Assembly (NCBI GenBank): GCA_951230915.1
Contig: OX579633.1
Coordinates: forward strand, 8,902,145-8,966,144
DNA from: Antitrichia curtipendula
Lineage: Eukaryota; Streptophyta; Bryopsida; Hypnales; Leucodontaceae
DNA length: 64,000 bases
Direction of reading: 5' to 3'
Shown here: piece by piece, positions 24,129 to 37,440 of the stretch
How positions within the stretch are numbered: position 1 is the stretch's first letter
Layout of the letters: the number at the start of each line of letters is the position of its first letter
Translations under genes and position numbers: made by a program
The notes under the pieces: generated by a model
Database searches by the model: none
What the model saw: only the letters and a program-made list of their open reading frames with translations
What the model was told of the DNA's origin: nothing

Positions 24129-25790
24129 AAGAGTACAACCAGGTTGTCAATAGTGTTTGTGTGGTAATGTATCCTAAGTAATTGGGTACCTAGGAGTGGT
24201 CTATTGTTCCCTTCAAGCAATGAATCTTTTTTAAGTGCCTACTAGATGTATTCTTAGAAGATAAACCAACAAAACATAACTGAAAATACAACTCTTGGCC
24301 AAACAATTGAATTAAACAAGGCTATTGTGATTTTTAGGATAAGACGTTATAGTCCTAATTTTTCAATTTTTTGTAAAGGACCAACACACGCCATTTCTAA
24401 TTACATAAACTTCATTCAAATATAATATTCTTAGAGAAAGTTATGACCGGATGAAGTTTAGCCTTTGGAATGGCAATTCAAACTTCATCCATTTTTTTAT
24501 AACAAATCCTAAACTCAATTAGACTTTGTATTTTTATTATTAATTTAGGTTAAAATTTACTCTCTAAAATCTAATCTTGGTAGGAAATAGACAAAATTTC
24601 CGTAGTTTCATCCACTCTTCATTCTAAATGCCATCCTTCATTATCTTATGTTTTTTAAAAGTGTTTTTAAAATATTTAAATTAGTTTTGGACTCTTCTAA
24701 TCTTTTTTTTATTAGATTCTAAGTCTAATTCCTTCCTTTGATTATCTTCAAAAGATTTTAGTTCAACATATAATCTTTTTTAACGCTAATAAATTACTTC
24801 TACCAATTTAATATTTTTAAACTTTTTATATTTGTTTCTTAAAGATTCTCATTTTACCTACTTTAAGATTGAGATTTCCCAATGAAAATTATGAATGGAT
24901 GAAGTTTGACTGCTAATCAATACTTTAAACTTCATCCGCTAGTTGTATTCAACTTATAACTCAAAATTGACTTTCACTTTTAAGGTTTCGATTCTTCTTA
25001 CTTATTAAATTGACATTCTAATTCTTTTGGGATGAAATTGACTAATTTTCATCCAACCTAACTCCTAAACTTCATCCAATTCTATCTTATTTGTTTTAGA
25101 CCTATTTTAGGAATTCATTTTGGATTAAACCTCACCTATGAGGTGGTCAAACATGCCTTTGAATCCTTCTTCATTTTCCATCTAGTCCCTATTTGAATTG
25201 TACTATTTGCTAGTTTTTTATGGTTTTTGATACAAGTTGTGAAATGGAAATTCAAAGTTAATTGCCACTCTATTCTAAATTCTTCTTCTCCTTCTTTTCT
25301 TTTCTTTTCTTTTTCTACTCCTTTTTCTTCTTCTAATACTATTCTTCAATTATTGTTATTCTATTAATATTTGATTTGGAAATATAATATTTGTTCCAAA
25401 CTTCAAGAAATTGATTGATTGATGCATAATTTTTGTTTCCTTATCCATATCAATTATTTTCTAATCTAATTCTTAATTGCTCACTAAGATTCTTGTAGGA
25501 CTTTTATCTAACCCTATTCCATTGCTAAATCTCCCATCAACTACATCGCTTTTAGTCTTTGTTTTGAGGTTTTACTTGCACATGCTCTTCTACAACTTCT
25601 CTTCAATCTTCCTTTGTGTTTTGTTTTGTAACTTTCTTGCAATTGAAATTTGAAAAGCTACTAAACTTGACCCCATGAACATCAAAACTAGCATCCCAAT
25701 GTTATGTTTGATGTCCAAAAAAGTGGGCGTCCAAATTTTGGACGTCAAAAAAAACACAGGTTTCTTCTAGTGCCAATACCCTTGTTTGGC
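24129..25790. other. AT-rich, no gene seen
   Basis: Unstructured AT-rich sequence. A short CACTA-like end (TTTCTTCTAGTG) lies at about 25761-25772 without a matching partner. Confidence 0.5.
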
Positions 25791-26110
25791 CTTGCAATCT
25801 CGAGCATTGATTTGATCAACTACACCTTGCAATCTCAAGCATTGGTTTGTTTGGTTGCACCTATGATCTCGGTTGTTGGTCTTTGATTGGCCGCGATTGT
25901 GATCTTAGCTGTTGATTTTAATCAACTACACCCCATAATCTCGACCATTAATTAAATGAGCTAGGCCTCATGATCTAGCAACCACTAGTTAAATTGGCTT
26001 GCACCTCACGATTTCGGCCATTGGTTTGATTGGCAATGCCCTGATCTTGCTTGTTGGTTTTTTTATCAGTCACACCCGTGCAATCTTAGTTGTTGATTGA
26101 CTAGCTACCC
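25791..26110 (+). repeat. ~46-bp degenerate tandem repeat
   Basis: Units of the form CAATCTCGGCCATTGGTTTG followed by ATTGGCTACACC-like sequence repeat about seven times with drift. No coding interpretation. Confidence 0.6.
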
Positions 26111-27099
26111 TTGTAACCGGATTGGCCAAGGCTAGTCCTTAATGAGCTGACTCTAGTCTTTAATCCCTCAATGCCCAAGCCTTTTGAAGTGTATTTTTCC
26201 TATGAAAAAGGAACATGGACTTATAGTTATTTTCAATGAAGTTAATTGTTGTTGTTTTCAAAATCTAACGAGAAAGATGTTTAAAGAGCTCCCTTATTAG
26301 TGTGCATACCAATTTTGAGTGTGGAATTGCATAGGAGTTGTGAGATTATAACAAGAGAAATGTATGTTTTTCACTTTTGGGTATGTTGCCCCTTGCCACA
26401 ATGTTTTAGAAATTTGCACATAAATTTTTTTGGAGATTAAAGGTGACATGAACAACTACAAATAGTGTTAGAATACTAAAATACACTTTCAAAAAACTTA
26501 ATTTAACATGAAAAGCTATCAAATTCATTACACAATCTATCTTGCAATTGTTGTAAAGCAATTTTTTCATAAGTAGATATTGCAAATAACTCCAAATTGA
26601 CACTTGCATGTTTAAATTATTTAATGGTGAAAATCATGAAAACACTTTACTCTTTCCATTGGATCCATTTTCAAAGCAAAAGGATATGTATAAATTTTAT
26701 AAATCTCAAATCAAGTGAAATTGGCAAACTTTGTTCAAAGCAAGAAAAATGAAGTAAAATTTGCAAGCTTTACTCTTCACTTATGGTATATATATGCCTT
26801 TGAGAACCTCTCAAAAATCAAATGTTTAACTTTTTTTAGTGAAAAATGAAAGATTCCAATAGTTAACCCTCAAAAATAGTTCGTAAATTTTTTTGTATGG
26901 TTGGTTGGGCATTTAAGGATTAACTGACTGTTGGTCTAGAGGGTTTTTAAAGAAACTGGCTTCTAATTTTCTTTTAACCAAAATGGAAGGCTAACTTTTA
27001 TTGCTAAGTGTTGGATCACTTGGACTTTTGAATACAATTTTCCTCAGAAACTAAACTTGAATATTCCAAACTTGTGTTTTGGAAACTAATCTTTGGGAA
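26111..27099. other. AT-rich, no gene seen
   Basis: No conserved ORF. The minus-strand ORF 26406-26609 has no recognisable features. Confidence 0.45.
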
Positions 27100-27860
27100 A
27101 TAACTGTTAAACTCAAACTTCAACACGACTTTGACTATACTTGAGATTTTGAAAGTTTTCTATAGCAAAAATCTAAACACTTGGAAAGAAGGGGGTTCAA
27201 AGCTTTGCCATGGTTTTGATTCTATAGCAAAAAATCTAACACATAGAAACAATGGGGGGTCAAAGCTTCACCGTCTACAAGAAAAGTAGAGAAACTATAA
27301 GCAAAATTTAGATAAAGGACATGTAGTACAAACACGTCAGTACAACCATGTTAATACAAACCATTAGTACAAACACATTAGGATTTACAATTTAGTACAA
27401 AACACAACTCTTAGGGGATTTTATACTTAAAGAATTCTCACTTAGAAGTATATAACTTAAAAACAAGGACTAGAGGTCCCCCAAGCAACATTGTCAAGGT
27501 ACGGAGGGGGATAACTCTAGGATTAGTACAATTGAACAAAACAACTAAAATCGACAACTTAGTGTGAAAACAACCAAGAATAAGTGTAAGTAGAGACACA
27601 TTTTGAAGGGACCCCAATGTCTTTTAAAGAATGTTCCAAAACAACAAGAATAGAGCAATAATGGAGCAAAAAGATCAAACAAACAATAGTTTGGTGAATT
27701 GGCTAAAAAATGGCCTAAATCCATTAAAATGGACCTAATAGTGTCGAAAAATCAACAAGGAATGTTTTTGAGAGGCAAATGGGTGGTCTCATACACTTTT
27801 CCAAGGACACCCTCACACTCTTTTTCCTAGTGGTAAACTTATCAATTAGAATTTTCATCC
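27100..27860 (-). repeat. Dispersed repeat, inverted relative to 38680-39430
   Basis: Shared blocks include the complement of GTACTAATCCTAGAG at about 27506-27520, a TACGGAGGG-type block next to it, repeated TAGTACAAACAC segments, and TCAAAGCTTTGCCATG / TCAAAGCTTCACCG. No ORF of note. Confidence 0.65.
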
Positions 27861-29039
27861 TAATTTTTGGATTTTTGACTTTCTACATTGGTTTTAAACT
27901 CTAATTTTTGAAAAAAGACTCCAAATCACAAATAGATTGCGCCATTGGTTTAAAAAGTTCAATTTTAGTGTATATAATTTTTCCTCTCATTTTCCTTTGC
28001 AAGAAAATCATCAAAATCTAGTGCCAACTTAAAACAAAAAAAAGGTAGAAATTCAATTTTTGGAATTCATTTATTCAAAAGAAATTAACTAGCTTTGGCT
28101 CTTTAGAAGTGATAAGGGATTAAAAAAGACCTTGCTTTGACCACATTCCAATTTTATATCCAGACCTCTTGAAATGCCGATCAACTTTATGAATCTTTAA
28201 TTTTGCCAGTTTTGAAGAATCTTGTTGGTTCAAGTACTTCTAAATGTATAAATGTCATAAGAATTGTCAAATATTGTTACTAGCATAAAAAAAGCTATTC
28301 CAATTTTTAAAAAGATTTTATTGCACCTTAGGTAATTTTCTAGGAATTTTTCATTGTAGATTTTAGTAGTTGACCATCCAAAACATCTTCTACAAAACAA
28401 AAAGTTCTCAAAAAATTTTAAAACCTCTCATGAAATTCCCAAAAATATTTGTATGCTCATAATTTTATTTTGCACATTTGAGGAAGGAGAAAAAAATTCC
28501 ACTATCTCTTTTAATCACTAGATAACAAAGAATCTTCTACATGGAAGGAAATCTGGACAAAGTAATCTTGCCGTTGGATTTTTGGCATGATTTCAACTTC
28601 AAAATACCAAATTTTAACCGCAAATTTCCTCCACTACTTTGTCTTTAATTCTTATCACTCTATAAACTAACAATTAGGATTTCTATTATTTCTCAAAATC
28701 AACAGGGAAACTGAAACCTATTCTTGGAAATTGATGTAGGGATTTGATTAGGTTGTTTTTTTACAACTTTAGTCAAAGTGAGTCACATGCATAGTTGGTT
28801 TAGATAATTTGGGTACTATTTACATAATATTCATAATTTCTACAACTCTAGGTTTCCAGTCTCTTTACATGTTGGATTTTAAATTATTTAGGATATAACA
28901 TATTTTAAACCAAATATCATATTGCCATGTAACATACCTACTTTGATTTAATACTCTTCTTTTGACTTTCTATATAATAAACGCAACTAGAATTCTAAAT
29001 AAAATAAAATTGTTAGTCCCAATTGAAAAATTGAGAGTT
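27861..29039. other. AT-rich, no gene seen
   Basis: No feature that can be supported. Confidence 0.45.
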
Positions 29040-29569
29040 CACATAAAGTGATGAAGACCTGGTCACTTTATTATGAATAAGGGTTAATTTTGTTTAAGAA
29101 AATTATATAGATTATTAAATAGGCAGTCATTTGATATTATGTGAGGATCAACTTAATTTATTTAGTGAAGTGTAGTGGAGCCACCCATAACCGACCAATT
29201 AAATAATCATAGATATAATCTAGAGTAGTACTAGGCAAAGCAAATATTTATGAAGGTGAAGAGATAGAAATGATGGAGATTGACAAAAATTTGATAATTT
29301 TATAGCTTGAACTAAAATTGCTATTGATTTTGGAAGGTAGAAGTTGATCTAGACCCATGTCCAATGTCTAGAGTCATCCAATTCCGCTCATTTAAGCAAT
29401 ATTTTTCCGCTCATCACTTCCTATTCTTTGCTTACTACATTGAAACATGTGTCATGACTTTATTGGTCCCAAACTTTAGAAGAAAGAAAAATGCATTCCA
29501 AGCTTCAATGCAATTAGAAATTTGTTCCAACCTACATTGAAAATAACTACATTGTACAAGTTAGGATCT

Positions 29570-29832
29570 CACTAGTAGAAAAAAACATGTCCTAACCCAC
29601 AGAAAAATCAATTGTTTTGGGTTGATTAGGGAGTGGGTTCGGATAGCTTGATTCGCACAGCTTGATTCGGACATCAATCAACATCTTTTAGTTGATTCGG
29701 ACATGAATTAACAACTTTCAGTTGGTTTGGACAGCAGAAACGTGTTGATTGTTCGCCAAACCAACAGAGAAAATTTTAAAAATTGCCGAATCAACAAAAA
29801 CGTGCAAATTAGGGTAGGCAATTCTAGTAGTG
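29570..29832. mobile_element. Small CACTA-type MITE
   Basis: Begins CACTAGTAGAA and ends TTCTAGTAGTG, which is CACTACTAGAA in reverse complement, so the 11-bp termini differ at one position. The 263-bp interior has short repeats around GTTGATTCGGACA. A 3-bp target duplication is not evident. Confidence 0.6.
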
Positions 29833-32090
29833 GGAATGGGTCTCAAGTCAAAAATGGATGGTCCTACCTTAATGGAGATCCATGTGTGACAATCAATTTT
29901 GTTTAGTTAAGTGATGAAGACTAGGTGACTTATTGTATGTGAGGGTCAACTATATTTGGTGAGGTAATATGATTTTGATCATTTTAGCGTATGTAAGGGT
30001 CCATTTTATTTTGTGACATGAACTAGACTACGTCACTTCACCTTAAGTGAGTTGTCAATTTCACTTGTTTATTTGTGAAGATTATTTTTGTTTGGTGAAG
30101 TAATGGAGATGGTTTCAGTTTACTGCACTTTAGGATTGATTTCCTTTTTTAAATGAACTTCACGTCACTTCACCTTTCATAAAAATCAATTTTGTTTGGT
30201 CACTTAACAATGTAAAAAGCTACACCATTTTGTTGGGAGTAGCTATGCTGATTACTACATAGGCAGTCACTAGATCTTATGTAAGGGTCAGCTTAATTTG
30301 TCTGGTGATGTAATGGAGATTTGATCACTTAATTGTGCATGAGGGTCAAATATGTTTTTGTGAAATGATAAAGACTAGGTCATTTTATTATACGTGACAA
30401 TCAATTATGTTTGGTTAGGCAATATGATTTTGGTCACTTTAGTGTATATAAGGGTCGATTTTATTTCATAAGATGCACCAAATTACATCAATTCACCTCA
30501 CGTTAGTTACGTGAGGGTCAATTTTTTTTTTGTCACTTTATTGTACATGAGGGTCAATTTTGTTTGGCAAAATAACCTGGATTAGGCAATTACTTGTTTG
30601 TATGTGAGAATCAACTTTGTTTGGTGACATAATGAGGTTGCTTACTTTACTAAAAATTAGGGTGGATTTTATTTTTTGAAATGAAATGGATTACATCACT
30701 CTATCTTACATGTGGGTCAATTTTCTCCACCTTATATGTAGATCAATTTTGTTTAGTGTACAAATGGGTCCATTTTGTTTGGCAAAGTTACATGGTTTAC
30801 TACATAAGGAGTCACTTGATTTTATGTGAGGATCAATTTAATATGTTTGGTGAGGTAGTTAATGAAGATTTCATTAGTTAATTGTATGTAAAGGTTAATT
30901 TTAATTCATGAAGTAATGAAGACTAGGTCACTTTATTGTATATGATTCCGGTCAATTTTGTTTGGTGAAATAATATGATTTTGATGACTTTAGTGTATGC
31001 AAGGGTCAATTTTGTTTCGTGAAATGCACTACATTATGTCACTTCACCTTACGTGAGGGTCAATTTTATTAAGTCACTTTATTAAACATAAAGGTCAATC
31101 TTGTTTGGAGATGTAAAATGGATTAGGTGGTCACTTATTTGTAGGTGAGGATTATTTTTGTTTGGTGACTAGTGAGGTCATGGAGATGGTATTACTTTAC
31201 AATATGTTAGGGTGGATTATATTTTCTAAAATGAATTGGATTACATCATTCCACCTTACACATAGGTCATTTTTGTTTGGTCACTTTCTTAAGCAAAAGG
31301 GCCGATTTTGTTTGGAGAAGTTATGTGGATTACTACATAGGCAGTCACTTGATTTTATGTGACGGTATCAATTTAATTTATTTGATGAGGTAATGGAGAT
31401 TTGATCACTTGATAGTATGTGAGGGTCAATTCTTGTTTTGTGCAATGATAAAGACCAATCACTTTATTGTACGAGAGTGTTAATTATATTTGGTGAGGCT
31501 ATGTGATTTTGGTCACTTTAGTGTATATAAGGATCTATTGTATTTTTGTGAAATGAATTGGATTAAGTCCGTCATTTTAGTTGAGGGTCAATTTCATTTA
31601 GTCACTTTATTATAAATAGGGGTCAATTTCATTTAAAAAATACCATGGATTAGGCGATCACTTGTTTGTATGTGAGGATTATTTTTGTTTGATGAGGTCA
31701 TGAAGATGTTTTTACTTTATGGCATGTTAGGATTGATTTCCTTTCCTTGAAATGAACTAGATAACACCACTTCACCTTACATGATTCAAGTCAATTATGA
31801 TTGATAGCATTACTTTGCAAAAGAGTCCATTTCCTTTGGCAAAATTATGTGCATTACTACATAGGTAGTCACTTGATTTTATGTGAGGATTAGTTTAATT
31901 TGTTTGGTGAGGTAATGGAGATTTGATCACTTGATAGTATTTGAAGGTCAATTTTGTTTTGTGCAATGATGAAGACTAGGTCATTTTATTGTACGAGACT
32001 GTCAATTATATTTGGTGAAGTAATTTGATTTTGGTCACTTTAGTATACGTAAGGGTCTATTTTGCTTTTATGAAATGCATTGGATTATGT

Positions 32091-32773
32091 CACTATAAGA
32101 AAACTGTGTTTTTGATGTCAAAGAAAAACATGTACACATTCTGTGAGACATCAACACATTTGTTGGTCTACAATCCAAGGAGTCTGAATTCTAGATGATG
32201 TTGAGGTAGATGCGTACATGTTTTTTGGAAAACGGGGTGACGTAATTCAAGACAAACATTTTTTTTGTAACATTCAAGAAGACATCTATAGGTTTTCAAA
32301 AGACGTCTGCACAAACACAAAAAGTCCACGTCAGCAAATGGATCCATTTTGACTATGGATAAGTTAATAAAAATTACTATAATCTATGGTAAAATGTTGA
32401 CCATATATAAAAAAATTTGGGAAAGGGCAACCACATGGCATGCTTTGCAAAAAAAGGAAAATGGATGGATGTGTACTATGGATGAAAAGAGATGGTCTCT
32501 ATCCTATATGGCACTACTCGCCGATGTTGTGCTTATGTGGCAATGAATTGTCCAACACATGGTGCATTCTGGAAAGCTTTAAAGTCTATGTTTTTTTGTT
32601 TCGTTAGAAAAAAACTACCTGCAACCTTATATGTTTTTTGTGAATTTTGCATGTCTTTGGCCCATCAGTTATAACAAATTTTAGAAGACATCTATGCAGA
32701 TTACTTGCACATCATGCGGAACACATTCTTACATTCTTAAAGACATTTAAAAAAACTCAAGTTTCTTATAGTG
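32091..32773. mobile_element. CACTA-type non-autonomous element inside the array
   Basis: Begins CACTATAAGAAAACT and ends AGTTTCTTATAGTG. It interrupts array text: the left flank ends GGATTATGT and the right flank resumes CGTCACTTCAC, consistent with a 3-bp duplication (TGT/CGT) carrying one later mutation. It carries only short ORFs (32349-32674) without a transposase signature. Confidence 0.78.
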
Positions 32774-33660
32774 CGTCACTTCACTTTAAATGAGGGTCAA
32801 TTTTGTTTAATCTTTTTAATTTTAACTAAAGGTCAATTTTGTTTGGGAAAGTGATGTGGATTAGGTGGTCATTTGTTTGTATGTAAGGATCAATTTTGTT
32901 TGGTGAGGTCATAGAGATTGTTTTACGTTACTGAATGTTAGGATATATTTTTATTTCTAAAATTAACTGGATAAACTCATTTCTTACTAAAGGTCAATTT
33001 TGTTTATTTGCTTCATTGTGCAAAAAGGTCCATTTGGGTTGGAGAAGGTTCATAGATTACTACATATAGAGTCATTTGATTTTATATGAGGGTCAGTTTA
33101 ATTTGTTTAGTGAGGTAATGGAGATTTGATCACTTGATTGTATGTGAGGGTCAATTTTAATTTGTGAAGTGATGAAGACCAAGTCACTTGATTGTATGTG
33201 AGGGTCAATTATGTTTGATACATGTGGTAATATGATTTGTTCACTTTAGTGTGTGTGAGGGTCAATTTACTTTTGTGAAATGCACTAGATTACGGATTAC
33301 ATCACTTCACTTCACATGAGGGTCAATTTTGTTACATGAAGTAATGTAGATTAGATCACTCTATTTTATATAAGGATTAGTTTTGTTTGGTGAGGGAATA
33401 GGGATTTTGTCACTTTATTGCACATAAGGGTCTACTTTGTTTGATGAGATAATATGAGTGTGGTGACTTTACTATATGTAACGGTCAATTTTGTTTTGTA
33501 AAATGAAGTAGATTACATGACTTCATCTTATGTGAGGGTCAATTTTGTTCGTCACTTTATTGTATGTAAGGGAGAAATTCTTTTAGGAAAGTAACGTGGA
33601 TTAGGGGATCACTTGATTGTTTGTGAGGATTAGTTTTGTTTGGTGGGATAAAGTGTGAAC

Positions 33661-34072
33661 CACCATATTGGTCTACTTTTAAGTATATGAAAAATATAAA
33701 CAATTTGCATGGATTTGAAGTTAGAAAGTGTTAATAAGCTGGATTAAACTACAACTACTTATTAATGGGTTTTCCCTTACATAGGGATTGAAATGTTGGG
33801 TGGTTAGTGACTTAGTGCGAATTGCTATGAAATGCAATTAGGAAAAAATTTAGACAAATTCTAGAGAAATTTAGGGGTTCAAAACTAAAAAGACTTTAAA
33901 CAAGGTTTTGTAAAATAATCAAATTAGGCAAACAGGAAACTATTGACAAAAAGAAAACCAAAATGCTACTAAGAGAAAACAAGATCAAAATTAAATAGGA
34001 AACCCAAAAGATAACAAACACAAAAAATAAAAAACAAAAATAAAAACAAAATACTATAGGTAGGAAATGGAA
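33661..34072. other. AT-rich, no gene seen
   Basis: A-rich with no ORF of note. Confidence 0.45.
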
Positions 34073-34168
34073 TTAGAATTAAATTTTAAATTTTAAATTT
34101 TAAATTTTAAAATTTTAAAAAGAAAAGAGATTATAAGTAGGAAATGATACTAAAAATATATTAAAATT

Positions 34169-34232
<64 letters not shown>
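34073..34232. repeat. Microsatellites: (TTAAATTT)n and (TA)n
   Basis: Several TTAAATTT units at about 34078-34113, then an uninterrupted TA dinucleotide tract at about 34171-34232 followed by poly-T. The Tyr/Ile ORF on the minus strand is an artefact. Confidence 0.97.
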
Positions 34233-34248
<16 letters not shown>

Positions 34249-35567
34249 AAATACAAAAAAATTAGTGAAGCTAAAATTAAGACTATGCCAGTAAGTGAGG
34301 TAGACACACAAAAATGGGATAAAAATACTAAGTTAACAAATTTCAGTAGGCAAGGTCTATTAATATAGCGAGTATACATTAAATCAGTGCATTTTACACT
34401 AACATAGCAAGATTATAATAAATTGAGGCATTTTGCTCTAACTTCGAGTATTTTACAATAATTTAATATATTAACACTGAATTAATGTAGTATGAAAGTA
34501 GAATGTACTTTTGGCCATTATTTTGGTTGGATAAAGAAAAATTAGGATTTGGAGTTCCCTCTTTTCTCTCAAGTTTAAGGGTGTTTTTTGGAGCGCATGT
34601 ATTTTTGGAGAATTGTAAATATGTTATGGACGTTTTTTAGCATGAATTGTGAGAGATTATACAAAGAAAACGAGAAAGAAACTATGTAGGACAATTTTTC
34701 AAGTAGGTTCACTATTTTTTATGAAAAAAATGGGTGAAAATTGTAGTGTTTTTTTAGGTTACATGGAAAATTGCTTGAAAAGGATGGAAAAATTTTGAAT
34801 TGAAACTTGGACTGCCAACTTTGGCAAGCGACTGTAAAAGAATGATGATGTTGGAAATTGGTGGGGAAGTACGTCTCAATTTTCAAAAAGCCTAGGCTTG
34901 ACCTTTTTGGATCATAGACAAGGCAATGGTGGTCATTTTTATGGTGGAAGATCTCCTATTGCAAAAATTTTGGAGCTACATTTTTTAAGAACAAATTTAA
35001 AAAAAAAACACAACGGATTGGATTGAATTTTTGAGAGGAGGTGGCTTTTTGAGTTAAGTTTTTGAAAATCTAAGATTTGTTTTATTCTGAAAAAAGATGA
35101 GGTAGTGGAAGCCATTTTTGTGGAGGGAAGTCAGCTGCCTTATTTGCAATGAGTTGTGTTGTGTTGCTTATTGTTCTTGTAATTCCAACTAAATTTAAGT
35201 GTACTGATGATTACAATCCATGTTGGTCTTGCAAATATTTGATTGAGTTTTCATTGACTTGTATGAATTGCATTTGTTGGGGAGTTTAGAATGTGATTTT
35301 TTTAGTGATTGGCACCTTGTGGAAGGGCTGTCCCAAATTCCTCTAATAATTACATTTTAGAATTCAATTTCATGAGTTGAAGGTCTACAAAGAATGCATG
35401 AAAGTGAGTTTGATTTTTTAGGGTTTTAGGACAAAGACAAAAGTATTGATCAAATTGGATTAAAATTAGGATTGAATGGTTTAAATGATGAAAGGAGAAT
35501 AAAATTTTAATTGCTTGCATTGAGGTGCTACATGTCTTGCTATCAAATCTATGAACTTAACTGCTAT
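34233..35567. other. AT-rich, no gene seen
   Basis: A block at 34800-35000 (ACTGCCAACTTTGGC and following) resembles the tandem unit at 63430-63770, so it is probably repeat-derived. Confidence 0.4.
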
Positions 35568-35780
35568 TTTTGTCACTTCAAACGCTATTATCTTGCAATC
35601 TACACAGTGGAAAATTTTGAATTTTTTTCTACATCTTTTTAATCTAGAATAATACAAGATCCTATGGTTACATGTACCTAAAAGTGATTTTTTTTTTCAA
35701 AATTTGATACTTGTTCTTGAAATGGCAGCTTTGGAGCTTTTTTTTTAATGAAAACATAGTCTAAATCATTTAGAGGTTAA
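35568..35780 (-). mobile_element. Solo end of a TTAA-family element
   Basis: Reverse complement of the first ~210 bp of the 3620/23185 family, ending CATTTAGAGGTTAA (TTAA at 35777-35780). The rest of the element is missing. Confidence 0.65.
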
Positions 35781-36261
35781 GTGAGATGCAAAATGGGATG
35801 TTATCATGTTAAATTTGCTAACTGGATACTAAATTTGCTAGATTATCACAATTGGGGCGCTACCGTTCAATGGATCGCTGGATGTGGGGCGAGCTAAGCT
35901 TCTTGTGTCTTGTCTTTGTCAATACACAATCCTAGTATAAAAACTAAGGAAAAAAACTTCTTTTGTATGCTAGAGGTTGTGTAGTTGTAGGTATATTAGA
36001 TTAGCAGATGGACCACGGTTGGCATCAACCTCCATAATTGATCTTACTAGTAGGAGTTCTCACCATTTGTGTGCAATGCGTTGAGAAATATAGCTTCACT
36101 GATTTCCTCATTACTCACTTTAAGTTACAATTTTTAAGAGATGTTGTGTAGAGTTTTTGGCCTGTGCCAATTCCAATAGTTAATTACGGGGAAACCTAGG
36201 AGTGTGTGATTTACATTTTAATTTAGAGCATTGTGAGGGCTTGGACCCAAACCATCATCTT

Positions 36262-37440
36262 CTCCCTTCTATCTCTCTCTTAGTTCAAATTTGCTCTATC
36301 AAGGGCAGAAGGCGGGTTTGAAAACTTTCTTGGCTATAGGTCCAAGCCAATTCCATCTGGGATGGACATTATTTAGGTGTTAGTACAACATAGGAAACAT
36401 GAGTTAAGAGGTTGATGGTTAGGAAACATTGCCTTTGACACCAGTGGACAAAGAACCAATGACTCAAGCCTCGGTTAAGCTACTTCATGAGCTTCCGGAG
36501 GGGTCAAGGTCATTAGTTTTTTGGTGGAATATATCGATGAAACCTCGGCGGAACCACTCACGAAGCCTACCAAAGAAATCATGGTTCCTAGTGAATCTAT
36601 GTCACTTTTACCACCACCAAATCGAAGAAGAAGATCATGATACAAAGAATGCAACCGTAGAGGGAATTTTCCCTACATCACATTCCTATCGATCAAGACA
36701 AGCCAGGACCCTAGCCACCAATAGCCAAGTTAATGTTGATTTTTTTGGAAAATCATTTGGGTGCAGTCACAAGACTACAAACTATGTTCAAAAGACAATA
36801 CGATTTTATGAACAACTTTATCACCGGTACTCAAACACTAACGAAGTTTGGCCATCAATTTGAAATCAAGGGTTCGTTGATGCCTTTGAATTGGGCTCAA
36901 AGGGCGGCCTACATTTTGGAGTTAATACTATAGCTTCTTGCATTTTTGGAATATAAAATGCATTGACTCCTTGCCTTGTACATACTATATAAAAATTAAA
37001 ATTAAAATTAAAACAAAAACAAAAAATAAAAAACAAAAACAAAAAAACTATACATTGTGGCATTCCCCAACAACAATGGTTTGATACCGAGACCGATTGG
37101 TGTTACCCCCTGAATTATTGAAAAGGCAAGAAAGTCACCAACAACTGTGGTTGGAGACACTTTTAAAGTGAGCTCATGAATATTGAGGTCTTGGATCACT
37201 TCCCCTCTTTTTTTTCTTCTCTTTTTGTGTTTTTCTATATCTCGTAGTCCAAACTCACTCCGTTGAGGGAGGAAGGTAGTTTGAATTTTTTTTATCTATA
37301 CGTTCAAATTAACTCTGTCAAAAGAGGACAAGGTTTTCTCTTCTATTTTCTATCTTCCCTTTAGTTCCAAGCTCACTTTATTGAAAGTGAAAGGATGGTT
37401 TTTGGCATTTTTTTCTATAAATCCAAGTCAACTCTGATTG
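36262..37440. repeat. Diverged ~110-bp units around a decayed ORF
   Basis: Units with CTTCTATTTTCTATCTTCCC, TTTAGTTCCAAGCTCACTT and TATAAATCCAAGTCAACTCT blocks occur at about 36262-36360, 37210-37315 and 37330-37440. Confidence 0.5.
36429..36863 (+). pseudogene. Decayed coding fragment of unknown origin
   Basis: A 144-codon frame whose first part reads better after a frameshift near 36500 (a frame giving VISFLVEYIDETSAEPL), and another frame (36733-36933) continues the apparent coding signal. This looks like a frameshifted remnant of an element-encoded protein. The family is not recognised. Confidence 0.25.

Larger units (their letters stand above)
29040..33660 (+). repeat. Degenerate ~59-bp monomer array, second block
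   Basis: Same monomer family as 21340-23160 (AGGGTCAATTTTGTTTGG, TGGAGATTTGATCACTTGAT, and so on). Two CACTA-type elements sit inside it at 29570-29832 and 32091-32773. The ~5.9 kb between the two array blocks (23160-29040) is unrelated, so the array was probably one tract split by insertion. Confidence 0.85.

Noticed and set aside
25640..25772. CACTA element ending TTTCTTCTAGTG
   Set aside because: Only one end is visible; no partner terminus was found upstream.
23160..29040. LTR retrotransposon as the insertion splitting the 59-bp array
   Set aside because: No direct terminal repeats, primer-binding site or reverse-transcriptase frame could be found by reading.
34161..34379. Minus-strand ORF rich in Tyr/Ile
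   Set aside because: It is the translation of a TA dinucleotide tract.
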